Assembly (NCBI GenBank): GCA_002189035.1
Contig: NEEC01000002.1
Location: 806,001 to 870,000 of the forward strand
DNA length: 64,000 nucleotides
Direction of reading: 5' to 3'
From: Utricularia gibba
Lineage: Eukaryota > Streptophyta > Magnoliopsida > Lamiales > Lentibulariaceae
The notes beneath the pieces are model-generated. The model was not told where the DNA came from. It saw only the letters and a list, made by a program, of their open reading frames with translations, and did not search any database. The translations under genes and the position numbers were made by a program. Of this stretch, positions 23,837 to 34,715 are shown in pieces. Within the stretch, counting starts at the first letter, position 1, and each line of letters starts with the position of its first letter.

Positions 23837-24106
23837 ATGGGACCATTGATTCAAAACTCGTCCATGGTGATTATGTTAGTGGGATTATTAGCAGTTCATC
23901 ACAATCAAGTTTTTGGCTTGACAAATGCAGGCTTGGTACTACAGCAGGGAGGAGTGACCCGGGCTGTGATGATGAAGAATGTTCATATGATGGAGAATGA
24001 TGGGGTGAAGTACAAATCCCATGAAATCGAAACAAGACATGATGTATACTCATCTAGCAAGAGACAAGTACGTAAGGGATCAGATCCCATCCACAACAAA
24101 AGCTGA
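23837..24106 (+). CDS. CLE45: CLE45-like signalling peptide precursor
   Basis: A single-exon prepropeptide of 89 residues. A hydrophobic signal peptide (about residues 9-28, MVIMLVGLLAVHH) leads into a variable middle and a C-terminal CLE domain: SSSKRQVRKGSDPIHNKS. The 12-residue core RQVRKGSDPIHN differs from Arabidopsis CLE45 (RRVRRGSDPIHN) at two positions, and the flanking SSK and the trailing NK are also shared. CLE45 is known to act through BAM3 in protophloem, and also with SKM1/2 in pollen tubes. The Ser where most CLEs have Pro (GSDP versus GPDP) is the CLE45 hallmark. A multi-exon structure is not needed: start, signal peptide and stop are all in one frame. Confidence 0.9.
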   Translation: MGPLIQNSSMVIMLVGLLAVHHNQVFGLTNAGLVLQQGGVTRAVMMKNVHMMENDGVKYKSHEIETRHDVYSSSKRQVRKGSDPIHNKS

Positions 24107-25092
24107 TACAGAGAGCTCTTGATAATGGAACTGAGAGCCATTGTCAATGGTAGTCTACCGTTTGAGAATTTTGAAGCAGATATGCAGAGAAGTGCAGTAG
24201 GCAAATATGAAAGAGCTTTCCGGAGAATACAACAAAAATGAGGATACCAATAGCACATTTGATCTTTTGTTCAATGCTGAGCTTTGTATACATGTGATTG
24301 ATGGATACCTCTTAAGTACATGTTTTTGCGTTCAGCTTTTTACAGATGTGTTTATATCAGAATCACATAGGGGGCGATTGATGCTCAAATCCTGGAAATT
24401 TCATGTTACTCCACTTCATAAAGTGTAATGTATACGTACTCATCCTGGCTGGCTGGTACAAGACTTATATCATGAATCAGATGGATTCCCTGTTGGTTTC
24501 ATTCCACCAGCAAACTTATACCCTCCAAGTGAAGGAAGCATAGATTGGAGTGTGGGGTCACAGCCAGCGCCACAGAATTCTCTGTTCTTACAGGCTGTAA
24601 CAGCAAAAAAGTAGTTGGTGTTGTCGGGATGTACAAATAGCATATGTGCTGATATATTCTGAGGGAAGAAGGTAGCAAATCAACGCTCAAATCCTCACTC
24701 CACAAGGAGAAAAATTAACTAGCCATCTATTCATGCAACAAAACAGGTGGGAACTGTTTGATGCTCGAGTTGTCTGAAATACAATCATTGTTCCTCCATG
24801 GGAAAGAGAAAGCTTCATTCCAGTGCTTATTATGTTTCAGTATATTAAAAGAATAACCAAAAGATAAGGTAAGAAATGCCATTGAAGCGTACAGATTATT
24901 TGCAAGAATAAACATGGCATGTCACATAGAGTGGAATTTGACCCTCACAAGAATTACAACAGCTCAGAGCTAACACGCAAGTGTGAGCTAAATATTAGAC
25001 TGCCAATTCCCACCACCCCCCACTCCCTAAACTCAATCAACAAGGTATACAACAATATTCCAAAAGAAATCTCTAGGTATGTACATCTCAGC
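24107..25092. other. Spacer between CLE and sphingoid hydroxylase genes
   Basis: It probably holds the CLE 3' UTR on the left and the 3' UTR of the minus-strand hydroxylase on the right. No gene, repeat or RNA was recognised. Confidence 0.4.
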
Positions 25093-26182
25093 TCATTTAT
25101 GAATGTATGAAGCAATAATAATCTTTTGGGATAATCTATCAGTCTTCCTTGCACTCTTTTGCAGGTTGTGCTTCAAGACCCCTTCAGTTCTTGTCACGAT
25201 ATTGTAAGGCATGTATGTGCCTAGAATCCTATCCCATGTCACAAAAAAAGGCTGGGAAAAGTTATACTTGCTTCCATAGAGCTGATGGTGAATATCATGA
25301 TATGCAGCATTGTTTCCAAAGAAAAGCTGGAAAAGGTTGCCTGGAACCCATAGCCCGCAGTGATCATCCACTGTTTTCAGAGTGGCAAAGGAAAAGAAGA
25401 AGATTGAAGACCGAGAAGACATGCCAGAAATAAGGAAAGCCAAAGCTCCACCGAATGTGTCAAGAAGCACACCCTCTAGAGGGTGGTTGTACAGAGCTCC
25501 AAAAGCATATGGAACAACAAGTCGATGGTGATGAGAATGAATATGCTTGTACAAAAACCTGTTATAGTGCATATAGCGGTGCACAAAATACTGCCATGTA
25601 TCGAGCGCCACCATTGCAACAATGAACTGCCTAGCAAGAACAACGACTGAAGCATCACGATTTTGTGTAGACCCACCGGTACCCCCAGTAACCTGATTAT
25701 GACAATAATTTAGTTCCACGTAATGAAAGATCACTTATTTCAGTTGCACTGGTACCCCAGCAAACGACTACTATAGACTCGGTTGTAGAAAGATTGAGAG
25801 AACAAAAGAACCAATTTTATAAAAAGGACGACTGGCATCTAACTACATCGCTTCATTTAAGAAAGGTGGGGAACAAGAGAAACGATTTTTTTTTCATCCA
25901 ACAACGACAGAAAGAAAGAAAAAAAGGCATTAATTACCGCAAATAGGATGGTGGCTACAGAAGCCTGAACAACCTGCTGGAATAATACCCCTATCACGAC
26001 TTTTTTCTTGGGCACCAAGTTCTTCTCTTCTTCATCCTTCTTCGAGTGAAGTCTGTAATCGTCGAAGGATCCAAGGAACACATAGATCCCAGAATAAACC
26101 CAGTACACAACAATGGGCACAAACGTTCCCAAAAACTCATCAGAGAATCCCACACCTCGAATAACCACCCCACTCTCTCCAT
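25093..26182 (-). CDS. SBH: Sphingoid base C4-hydroxylase (SBH), no in-frame AUG
   Basis: Exon 1 runs from about 26182 to 25938 and exon 2 from 25692 to 25093 (stop). The protein is a diiron fatty-acid-hydroxylase-superfamily enzyme of the ER that makes phytosphingosine (t18:0) from dihydrosphingosine. His boxes are HRYMH, HIHSHHHR and HDIHHQ, with DTWQYFVHRYMH and TYMPYNI as in AtSBH1/2 (At1g69640, At1g14290). The frame carrying FSDEFLGTFVPIVVYW has no ATG: a TAG lies upstream and the first codons are GTG/GTT. An ATG at 26182 (MERVGWLFEVW) is in the adjacent frame and would join after one added base between about 26182 and 26140. The C-terminus has 12 or so extra residues after the usual end. 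Confidence 0.9.
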
Positions 26183-26719
26183 ATCTCTACTAAAATCGTA
26201 CTTCCAGTGAAGCAGAACGTGCGTTATCAGGATAAAATAAACCAAAACTTCAATGCAGGATCTGGGTGTTGATCCAAAGTCCGGAACGCTTCAATATGAC
26301 ATGGAGCTAGAAGGGATAGGGAATCGGATGCTCCGCCATTGACGCCAGCTTGTCTGCAGTGGTGACGATCACGGAAAAATTCTATTTGCCTTGTTCTAAA
26401 ACCGCTGTTTCTTTGCCCATTGTTTGAAAACGTTCCAATCAAACCGGATTGGGCCTTGGTCCAATTATGGCGCATGTTAAACAACGTCATTGGGTTACGG
26501 GCCGACAACCTAGTCTTCTAGGCCCATGAGTGTTAAAACCTGGCCCAAGGATATTCAGCCCATTAACAGCGCCGAGAAAACTTCACGTATTGCACATGCT
26601 CGGCGCGATCTTGATCGGTAACGCGCTCCGTTACCGGAGTTTTGGCCCTTCTAATCAAGAGTATGCAGAATAAGAGATGTTTGATGGTTCACTTGTGCCT
26701 TCCCCGAGGTTCTATCTAT
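26183..26719. other. Divergent spacer between SBH and the CYP23 relic
   Basis: It contains the SBH leader and promoter (minus sense) and GGCCC/GGGCC motifs at 26450-26560. Presumably it was once a shared promoter region with the now decayed cyclophilin gene. No other gene is seen. Confidence 0.4.
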
Positions 26720-28100
26720 TGATTCCTCAAGAGTGGTATTTCAGGTGTTCTTTCCAGTTTTTTCATTGAACAGGATCACAAGTCGGAAACTTTTTTAACA
26801 CGTATGTATCTTGTTTCATTAACATGCTTGTGTTGTGAAAATCGGTTCCTATGAGGATCAGCCTAATGTGAGAATCAGCACTATGAGAATATATCGCGTG
26901 TGGTTCTTCATCGTGGGTCTTTGATCATTTAGTGTTGGGAAATTGCAGACAAACTATGGGGATATGGAATTTGGATTTTATCCCACTGCTGCGCAGAAGA
27001 CAGTTGAGCACAGCTTTACGCTTGTTGGATTGGGATGTTATCATACCGACATTTTTTCCCGCTTTTGGAAGAAACTGCGCTATTTATGTGTATTGAATGT
27101 GAAGATCTGAAAAAAATAAAGTTTGAGAGTTCAAACTGAAATATCCTCAGCTAGATAAGGGATTTGTGGCTCAAGCTGATGTTTTGGGTCGAAGAACTGC
27201 AGCAACGAACGAGGTTCAGAGATTGGAAGCTGAGAAAACTGTTGTTGAGGAGTTCAGTGATGTCAAGCATGTCAAGGGTGTTCTAGCAGTGGAAGTTAAT
27301 TTCCTGAGTTTCGTCGCTTGGGGGATATTGTGATTCTGTAGTACCTTTTATCGTCTTCGTTTTACGTGGTAGGTGTTGATATGCTGGTACCTTTTCTTTC
27401 TATTCTGGTGGATCTGGGCACATTACTATTTCATGACAGATATTCTGACCCCAGCATTGCATTATCTTCGTTCTCCATTTTACTTGAAGATGCCCCTAAT
27501 CTTGATGGCAGGGTTTGCTGGATAAGGTTGCTATGACTATTTGCTTATCCATGATCATTAGCAAACTAGACTATAACCATTTATTTTGTTTCTGCTTCAA
27601 TATGCAGTCTTTGGAAAAGTGACCAAGGGCGAGGAAACACTGGGAAAACTATGAAAATCCCATTCGTGGCTAAGGAATCTTTGTAATGGTACAAAACGTT
27701 TAGGGTTTATATTGCTAACATATGATCGTTTAGAGCATACCATATGGCTTGTTGTTAACTGTTCTTCACCTTCTCCTTGTCGATGTTCTGCTATAAATGT
27801 ATTGAAGCCCTTGTTGGAATTGCATTTGCAGGTTCAGCCAACAGAGCGGATCAATATATTCTCCACATATTATTAAGGTAAGCAGGGATCTTCCATGATC
27901 TCATAAATAGGTGCGCACTAAGTGGTATTCTAATTGCTATTATGCTGTATGCTAATGTGAAAGTATATCACAACCCCCAAACCAAGAATATAATTGCCCA
28001 TTTTGCTTTAGATTACTATGACTGAAAATTGTGAGGAAGACAGGTTAATTTTAGGGAGAAGGTTGGCTGCAGCTGCTATGGAAATCCAAGGACAGGTAAA
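26720..28100 (+). pseudogene. CYP23: Decayed CYP23 (cyclophilin, peptidyl-prolyl isomerase)
   Basis: Pieces colinear with Arabidopsis CYP23 lie in order on the + strand, each preceded by an AG and most followed by a GT: DSSRVVFQ (to 26752), TNYGDMEFGFYPTAAQKTVE (from 26949), LDKGFVAQADVLGRRTAATN and EEFSDVKHVKG (from 27151), RYSDPSIALSSFSILL (from 27440), VFGKVTKGEETLGKL (from 27608), PTERINIFSTYY (about 27838-27873) and NCEEDRLILGRRLAAAA (about 28029-28076). Stops interrupt the reading: TGA after GKL, TAA after FSTYY and TGA just before NCEED. The segment after GKL is frameshifted, and no signal-peptide ATG remains. Intron positions are retained, so this is an unprocessed relic, not a retrocopy. 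CYP23 normally has a signal peptide and a cyclophilin fold. Confidence 0.85.
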
Positions 28101-31079
28101 GCACTTTTGTGAAATTGTGGAAACATAGAATTTTTATTCAATTTTTTTTAAAAAAAAATTACAACTCAGTCAATTTGTCATCCATTCCACTCCCCGAAAT
28201 CATTGTATGCAAGGGTTGACCGATGGCTGTGACCTTCAGCAGTAAACGTATGAGCGAGTCAGGCTTTTGCAGGTTTTGTAATCCTAGCTCTGTAGCTTTC
28301 CTTCCCTCCCGTGCTGTAAAAGTAAGGATAAGATATTTCTCTATGAGACTTTTATTGTATCCTTACTATGCCCCTATGTTGCAATCAAAGCAATAATGCC
28401 CTAGTGACTGGCTTGCTTTAAATTTGGGTACCGGGAACTGAGAAAGCAGTATGGGAAATCTATGCAATCATGCTGAACAGTTGAGGATATAGTTTTTTAG
28501 GTAATGTGATCAATTGCATGATGTGACCGATCTCTACCCTGGTACAGTACATCAGTTTTTTGAAGGTAATATAATTATATAAAATGCCCATTACTTTGAT
28601 CATAAAATTATATTGTGCAACTTGATGCTGATAGCAAGTGCAGCGTGTCGCCCAACGGCTCTAATTTCACGACACTAGGCCCCTCTCTCAGGCACTTGGC
28701 TCTCTATAATTGATCTACTGATTCCATGGTTGTCTTCTTCAGGATAAGGGTTTCTGATGTTTATAGGATGTAGTAACAGTTGCACAAGATAAGGGAGTGA
28801 TTTTTATGACGCTCCGAATACTTTGAATGGTTATAGTGATGAAAACTGCTAAAAGGATAAGGGTTTACTCTAGGCAACGTCTTCTGTATTGCTGACTTGT
28901 CCCTTTGTATCTCCTTAGCACAACTTGTTATATGAATGATATTTCTTTCTTAGAGGATTTGTAATGGTGTTGACTAGTGGCGTTCACTGTTATGCTGTAA
29001 AACGGTAAGAAGCCATTACAGTAAACCCTGTTCTGCATAAAGTGAAATGACAATTTTTTCTTGCTCATATGGCTTGGCTCCTCACCTGTGTGCGTGTTAA
29101 TGGTGCCAGATGATAATCTGAAACAGAAAAATTAAATATGGAAACACTTCACGTGATTGAAGGGTGATATCACCGACTCGTTGATATTATGCTAATTTTA
29201 TTGTTTCATGTGTCTGTCTACATTTCTAATGGTTGGGTGGAAAGCAGGCAGATCCACGTTTCAACATACTTTCATGTATGCAAAGCAGCAAGCTTAACTC
29301 AGACATCCAACAGAAGACTCCATATGGAGGTGTAAGCAAATGTATGCAACCTTGGACAAACTCTTCCCTACAGGTAATTTACATCAAACCTCTTCTCATA
29401 CATACATTTTATTACGTGATGAATGAACTAGATTTTAAGGCTGTCTAGATAGAGCAGTTGGGCGTTTTTACGCCTGGTTCAATTACGTACTTTTCCTAGT
29501 ATCCTGCCACTTCTTCTGCTGCTCCTGCTGTTGGGGTGATTTCTAAATCACCCGATTTAGAAATCTGGCCACTGTCATCTCACTGTGTCACCCTGCTGTT
29601 GGTGCTGGTGCACGCATTCACTCACTCCCCTTTTGCAGTGTCATTTTGTTTTGTCCTTGGGAATGAACTATTAGATCTCCCGCAGGGTCCTCTCTGTATA
29701 CAGTTATCTTGCATTTGCACCACGTGCTTCCTGTCTGGGATGTCGAGGGGAAGTCTTAAATGCTCAGGTTGGGAACCTTTAGAGAAGGACACTGAACATG
29801 GATTTCACCTTCACCCCCTTCACAAACCATGCTTTTACTCACCATTTGTTGTCTGTCTCAGCACATCAGGTGACCAAATCTCTAGCTGTTTAGGCCATCA
29901 GACTGAGCCATAAGATGTGTAGTCAGCCCACTCAAGTCCCACCCACAGTAACTTACCTACCCATTTTTTCAACTCTGTGAATTGGATTTTGCCCCAGATC
30001 TCTTGCGTTTCCCCAGGAGGATTCACCATCACCCTACCCCTACATATTAATATCACTTTCCTTCACAGACACACAGTTCACAACTTGCCCACTAACCCAA
30101 CCCTCGACTTTCATGTGAACACAGGGGCCTGGTTCGTCGGAGTCCCAGCAATGTGGACAGATCATACACACCATCCGCACATACCCAGCAAAGAGATCTT
30201 GAAGACTCGAACTTGGCAACTGTAAATTCAGCAGGAGCATCCCTGGACTCGAGAGTGAGACAAGAATTGACTGATTGTTGTTGTTGTTTTGTGGGAGAAT
30301 TAATAACGCAACGTGGGTTTGTATTCCAGGAATGTGACTTGTCGAGGCCCCGCGAGCATCAATTCCGACCCGCCACCAGGACCCAGAAGGATTATTCCCT
30401 TTTATCTTTGCACTCTGGTTATTAACTGCTAAATCCTTTGCCTCGCCACCACAGGAGCCGTGTCCCCGTGCCCGTGTCCTATTGCGGACGTGCAGCACGA
30501 CACTGCGTCTTTGTCTACAGGTTCAAATATTGTATTGGAGTTAGTTGTTGTATTATGTGGATTAGGAGTCGTAGGTTTCCCAAATTTCATGAATCTTTTT
30601 TATTAGTTATTCATTAGAATCAGTCACACGTGTTGCTTGCAATGATTCTAATCTTCTAACTCAAATCTCTCTAATCTTTATAATTATCATTTCATCATCA
30701 TATAATTTGTTTCGTGATGATAATTGAGTATTGTTTGATGGGTTTGAATTTTAATAATAATATAAGGTTTTTGGAGGATGGTATATCAAATTTTCGTGAT
30801 CGTATGGATTTCGATTTGAATCATGGTTTTATGAGTTTCGATCCATTATTGATCGAGTTATCTGACGAAATATATGTTTCCAATTACAATGTTATAGGCC
30901 AAAATGTACAAACAATATATTAAAATATGAACAAAGACCCCATTAATAATAATATTATATTTGAGTTTCTTTTTGTGTGTGAAAAAAAAGTTTATGTCCT
31001 TTTATTCAAAAAAATTAAAAAGTATGTAATATTAATAATAATTATTATTATTTAAAAGGGTTATAGGTCAAAATGGCAG
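28101..31079. other. Intergenic region between CYP23 relic and PRE gene
   Basis: It has a mixed composition with many short open frames and no homology that I can see. 29,200-30,520 is less AT-rich and contains a 152-codon minus-strand open frame (30040-30498) that looks like chance, with Asn and Ser runs. 30,600-31,060 is AT-rich. Part may be CYP23 3' relic and part PRE promoter. Confidence 0.35.
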
Positions 31080-31087
31080 TATATAAG
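31080..31087 (+). promoter_or_regulatory. TATA box of the PRE-type HLH gene
   Basis: TATATAAG sits about 150 bp upstream of the ATG at 31234, followed by a CT-rich leader. This is a good core promoter for a short HLH gene. Confidence 0.65.
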
Positions 31088-31233
31088 AAGGCACCCTGAC
31101 TGCCCTTTCTTCCATGCAATCTTCCCCACCGCGCACAAACCATTTTCTAACTGGTTTTCTCGTCAACCCACAGACGTCTCCTCCGTTTCACAGATCCTTC
31201 CCTCGTTCTTGCATCCCCATCTTCTGCTGCACA

Positions 31234-31778
31234 ATGTCTTCTCGAAGAGCCCGCTCCGACAACCCGCCACGTCACGGATAACTGAAGAAGAGATCGCCGA
31301 TCTTGTCGCCAGGCTGCAGTACGTCGTCCCGGAGATCCGCCATCGCCGGACCTCGGACAAGGTAAACCCGATACTTTCTACACCATGTAGTACATAAAAT
31401 GACGTCGTTTCTGGGTGGGACTCCATGTTTCCCCAGCTACTGACAGCCATGCCTTGGTCTACGCTGTCCGGACGCCTGGATTTCTGAAATTAAATCAACC
31501 ATATGTCATGTTTGCAGTATTTTCTCCAAATTAAAATCAAATTCGCATGCGTTTTTTAATTAAATAACTAGTGGGTGTTTTCCGGTGTGCTTTAACTCTA
31601 GTTGGGTGACGACGCGCAGGTTTCCGCTTCGAAGGTGCTGCAGGAGACTTGCAACTACATCAGAAGCTTGAACCGGGAGGTGGGGGATCTGAGCGATCGG
31701 CTGGCGCATCTCTTGGCGGCGACCGGCGTGAACAGCGACGACGCGGCCATCATCAGGAGCTTGCTGACGAGAGATTAG
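31234..31778 (+). CDS. PRE: PRE/KIDARI-type atypical HLH protein, frame broken near its start
   Basis: Exon 1 is 31234-31361 and exon 2 is 31620-31778. The HLH is nearly complete: [26 protein letters not shown], then [29 protein letters not shown] and the family-typical end [14 protein letters not shown] proteins lack the basic DNA-binding region and promote elongation downstream of gibberellin and brassinosteroid by titrating IBH1-type HLH partners. The expected start [11 protein letters not shown] (31234) is one frame off and hits TAA at 31279. One added base, most simply in the CCC at 31263-31265, yields MSSRRARS...ATSRITEEE and a normal 95-residue protein. The HLH frame has no in-frame ATG of its own. 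Confidence 0.9.
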
Positions 31779-34673
31779 GGCAGACTGCGACGCCATAGCT
31801 GCTCCTGCTGCTACTCGCCATTATGGATGATGCCTTTGTTGCCATTCTAGGGTTTCCTGCTTCACCCATGTGCTACCTCCGTTTAGGGTTTCGTGCGTGT
31901 TTCAATGAAATGGGTTTGACCCGAACCCGCTATCCACCCGCCTATAGTTCTATTATTGGATGAAGAACTCTCTAGAACAATGGCTGACATATTCAAGTTC
32001 TAATACTGGAAACCAGACAGCACTCACCCAACAGACAAAAGTGGGCTCTTGCCTCTTAAAATAATAATAATAATTTATTTGAAATAAAATCAAATAACCA
32101 GATAATGACTTCCTTTTTGTTCCTCAGAGATTTTATTTATAGAAATAATTTAAATATTTGAAACATTTCGGAGATCAAAATTCATTAATTTTTCAAATTA
32201 CGAACAACCCAAGATGCTATTTTTTTAATTCGAGTGTATCCGTACCATAACATGTTCTTTTTTATAATCGAAAAAACTTAATATGCGAAATTGGTTGATT
32301 CCAACCGCTTAAGGGGACTGTGGGGCCCATTTGCTTGTACTTGATTTGATCGGATCTGGGCCCAAATGTACCTTGGGCTTTTGGGCCCAAACTTCTTAAT
32401 GTTAATAAATACCCTTTAATCATCGTATTATTAACAAATTATATTCACAGTAATTCGTGGGTCCCATACTTTAGCCATAGCGTCCTCATTTCCGTTCAAA
32501 ATGATGCATATTTTCTCATTTTATATCTGATATTTTCATTTTGTTTCTTCTAATTATTTATTAAATAATTATATATAGCTATCCTAAATTTTATTTAAAT
32601 TAAAAATTAAAAATATTTGAATTTGATATCATGTATTTTTTTAATTATGTGCATAATTAAAAATTAGATAAGGGGAAAAAATTAATTAGTGAAATGACGA
32701 TGGAAAGAACTGTTTTATGTGCATTGGATTCTCTAGGCGTGCGCTTTTACAAAAGCGTGCTTTTCAGGAATACACAGAAGGCCAACTTTGTGAGTTCGGG
32801 GTTCCCCTCTCCCTACCTTGTGAACATAAAAACATCGCCTTTAAGGTGGGATCGGCCAGAGAGGGAGCTCCAACAAGACGATGACGACGTGGCCATACCC
32901 ATGTCGCGACAAAAACCCATTGCTGGAAACAGCTGATCTTCAACCCTGAATAGCCACAGGTGGGCAGGAGGCATCGGACACGGTGGTGATAAAGCATTCA
33001 TTTGGCTTCCTTGTGCACCATGTTAGCGACATCTCTGACTCATTAGCCTGGAATTGTGGACATTAGAACGAGCAGTGTCAATGATTAGGAGGAAACCAGA
33101 GTAAGTGGAGTGCAGTGGTCTGAGTGACGCTTTACAGTTCACAGCAGAGACATTCTTTTTTTTTATTTATTTTTTGTGTTGTTGCTCTTGCTGAGGGTCT
33201 CAGGTGTCAGCCAGTAATCATTCCGTTCTTCTTGTGATTAAATCTGCAGGGCACCTCTTTATCTTTTGTCAGCTATTCTTCTTCATCATCTCGTTACTAT
33301 TCCAAGCCAAGCCAGGCCGATTGTTCACCTAAAGCCAGCGACAAAAGCTGTTGATTCGACTGCGAGCATCAATCTCACTGATCGATCGCTTTGAACCCAC
33401 TTCGTGTGAACTACTAAGAATTCAATTTGTGTTATGAAATGAAATAGCAATACATCGGCAGGCGACCGGAAAGATCACGTTTTGGTAGATATAGGAAGAG
33501 GGGTGGTCAGATCAGCTGCATCGGCTCTTTTGCCCCTCTGTATCGTTTCGGTGGGAGCCTGGGAGCAGATGTTCGCACTCCACCTGTGACTTCAATGCTA
33601 GTGCCGATGTGGGGCACTCACTGACAATCCTCTCTCTCCCTCCCTCTTTTTTCTTATTGAATTTTTTTGATCAGCAATTGCTCGAGATGATCTTGGTCAT
33701 GTATCTAAGTTCGAATAATGCCTAAAAATTACAACTTTCTAAATAAATGTATTGCAAGTTTAGAAAAAGTGTAGTAATATGGCGATCAAGTTGTCTAGAA
33801 TTTGAAAAAACTGAAAGGAGGGAAGAGGAGGTTTAGGTGAGTCACGATCGAAAGGTCGCGATGCATTGAAGAGAAGCCCGACCAAGAACCAGGCAAGAGA
33901 GCGTAGGGGGGAATGTAGGGTTAAGTTTATTGCGCACGTTTTACATTAATTGCTTACAGCTTCATGGGTTTCAGCGTCTTCTCGTCATCTGTATTTACTT
34001 CTTGGTATCGCGTAGGCAAGTTTTGAAATTGGCGCTCGGATCCGTTGGATTCATTGTTTTTGAAATATGAAAGAAAAATCAGAGAAGCCCACATTCATTT
34101 TTCTTTGCCTTTTTGATGGGGTAGATAGAGAGAGAGGGAGGAAAGGAAATGATCCAACTTTTGGACGGCAAGAAAGCAATTCTCATCTTTTGAATCTCAT
34201 AAAAAAACACAATCCCATGTTTGTTGTGTGGTGATTCTTCTTTCTTGATATTCATGCATCAAGTGCAGGCTCCAGGTTCACCTTTTCCTAATCTCGAGGA
34301 CACTGGGGTTGAATGGATTAGGGGTTCATACACTTAAGGTAACTGCTTCATTTGGATATGTGTCTTAGTAAGTTTATGTATGCTGAACTGGAATCCTGGA
34401 TAAGGAGCTTTATTTAATTCATTCTATCTAGCCTTTGTTCAAGAAAGCGGAAGGCGGACGAAAGGTGGTATCCTAGGTGAATTTTTTGGGTTTCGGAGAT
34501 GGCTAAAAGACCAGCATCTTAATTTTTGTTTTGATTCCTGATTTTGTGAGCTTTGGGTGGTGTTCTTGAAAGGAGACAAGGATCAAAAGGCTTGATCTTT
34601 CCCCAAGTTCATATTTCTTTCTTCTTCTCAACATCGCTCTCATAAAAAGGAGGCTCTCTGATCTTGTTTGAGC
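31779..34673. other. PRE 3' flank and FLP upstream region
   Basis: 31,780-32,700 is largely AT-rich with site II-like GGGCC motifs near 32,325-32,385. 32,700-33,650 and 33,820-34,670 are moderately GC-rich, the latter probably FLP promoter and leader (CT-rich runs, GAGAGAGAG at 34,129). Open frames are short and unrecognised. A small palindrome CGCTTTTACAAAAGCG lies at 32742-32757. Confidence 0.4.
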
Positions 34674-34715
34674 ATGCAAGAAGAGGTGGAGTTTGACAAG
34701 TTAAGGGGGATATGA
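34674..34715 (+). promoter_or_regulatory. uORF overlapping the FLP start codon
   Basis: A 13-codon upstream frame (ATG at 34674, TGA at 34713-34715) ends in an ATGA overlap with the FLP ATG at 34712. If the leader is unspliced here, such a uORF would reduce FLP translation or force reinitiation. It is seen directly; an effect is inference. Confidence 0.6.

Noticed and set aside
30040-30498. 152-codon minus-strand open frame
   Set aside because: Low-complexity Asn/Ser and Pro/Gly content, no domain, and no promoter or splice context.
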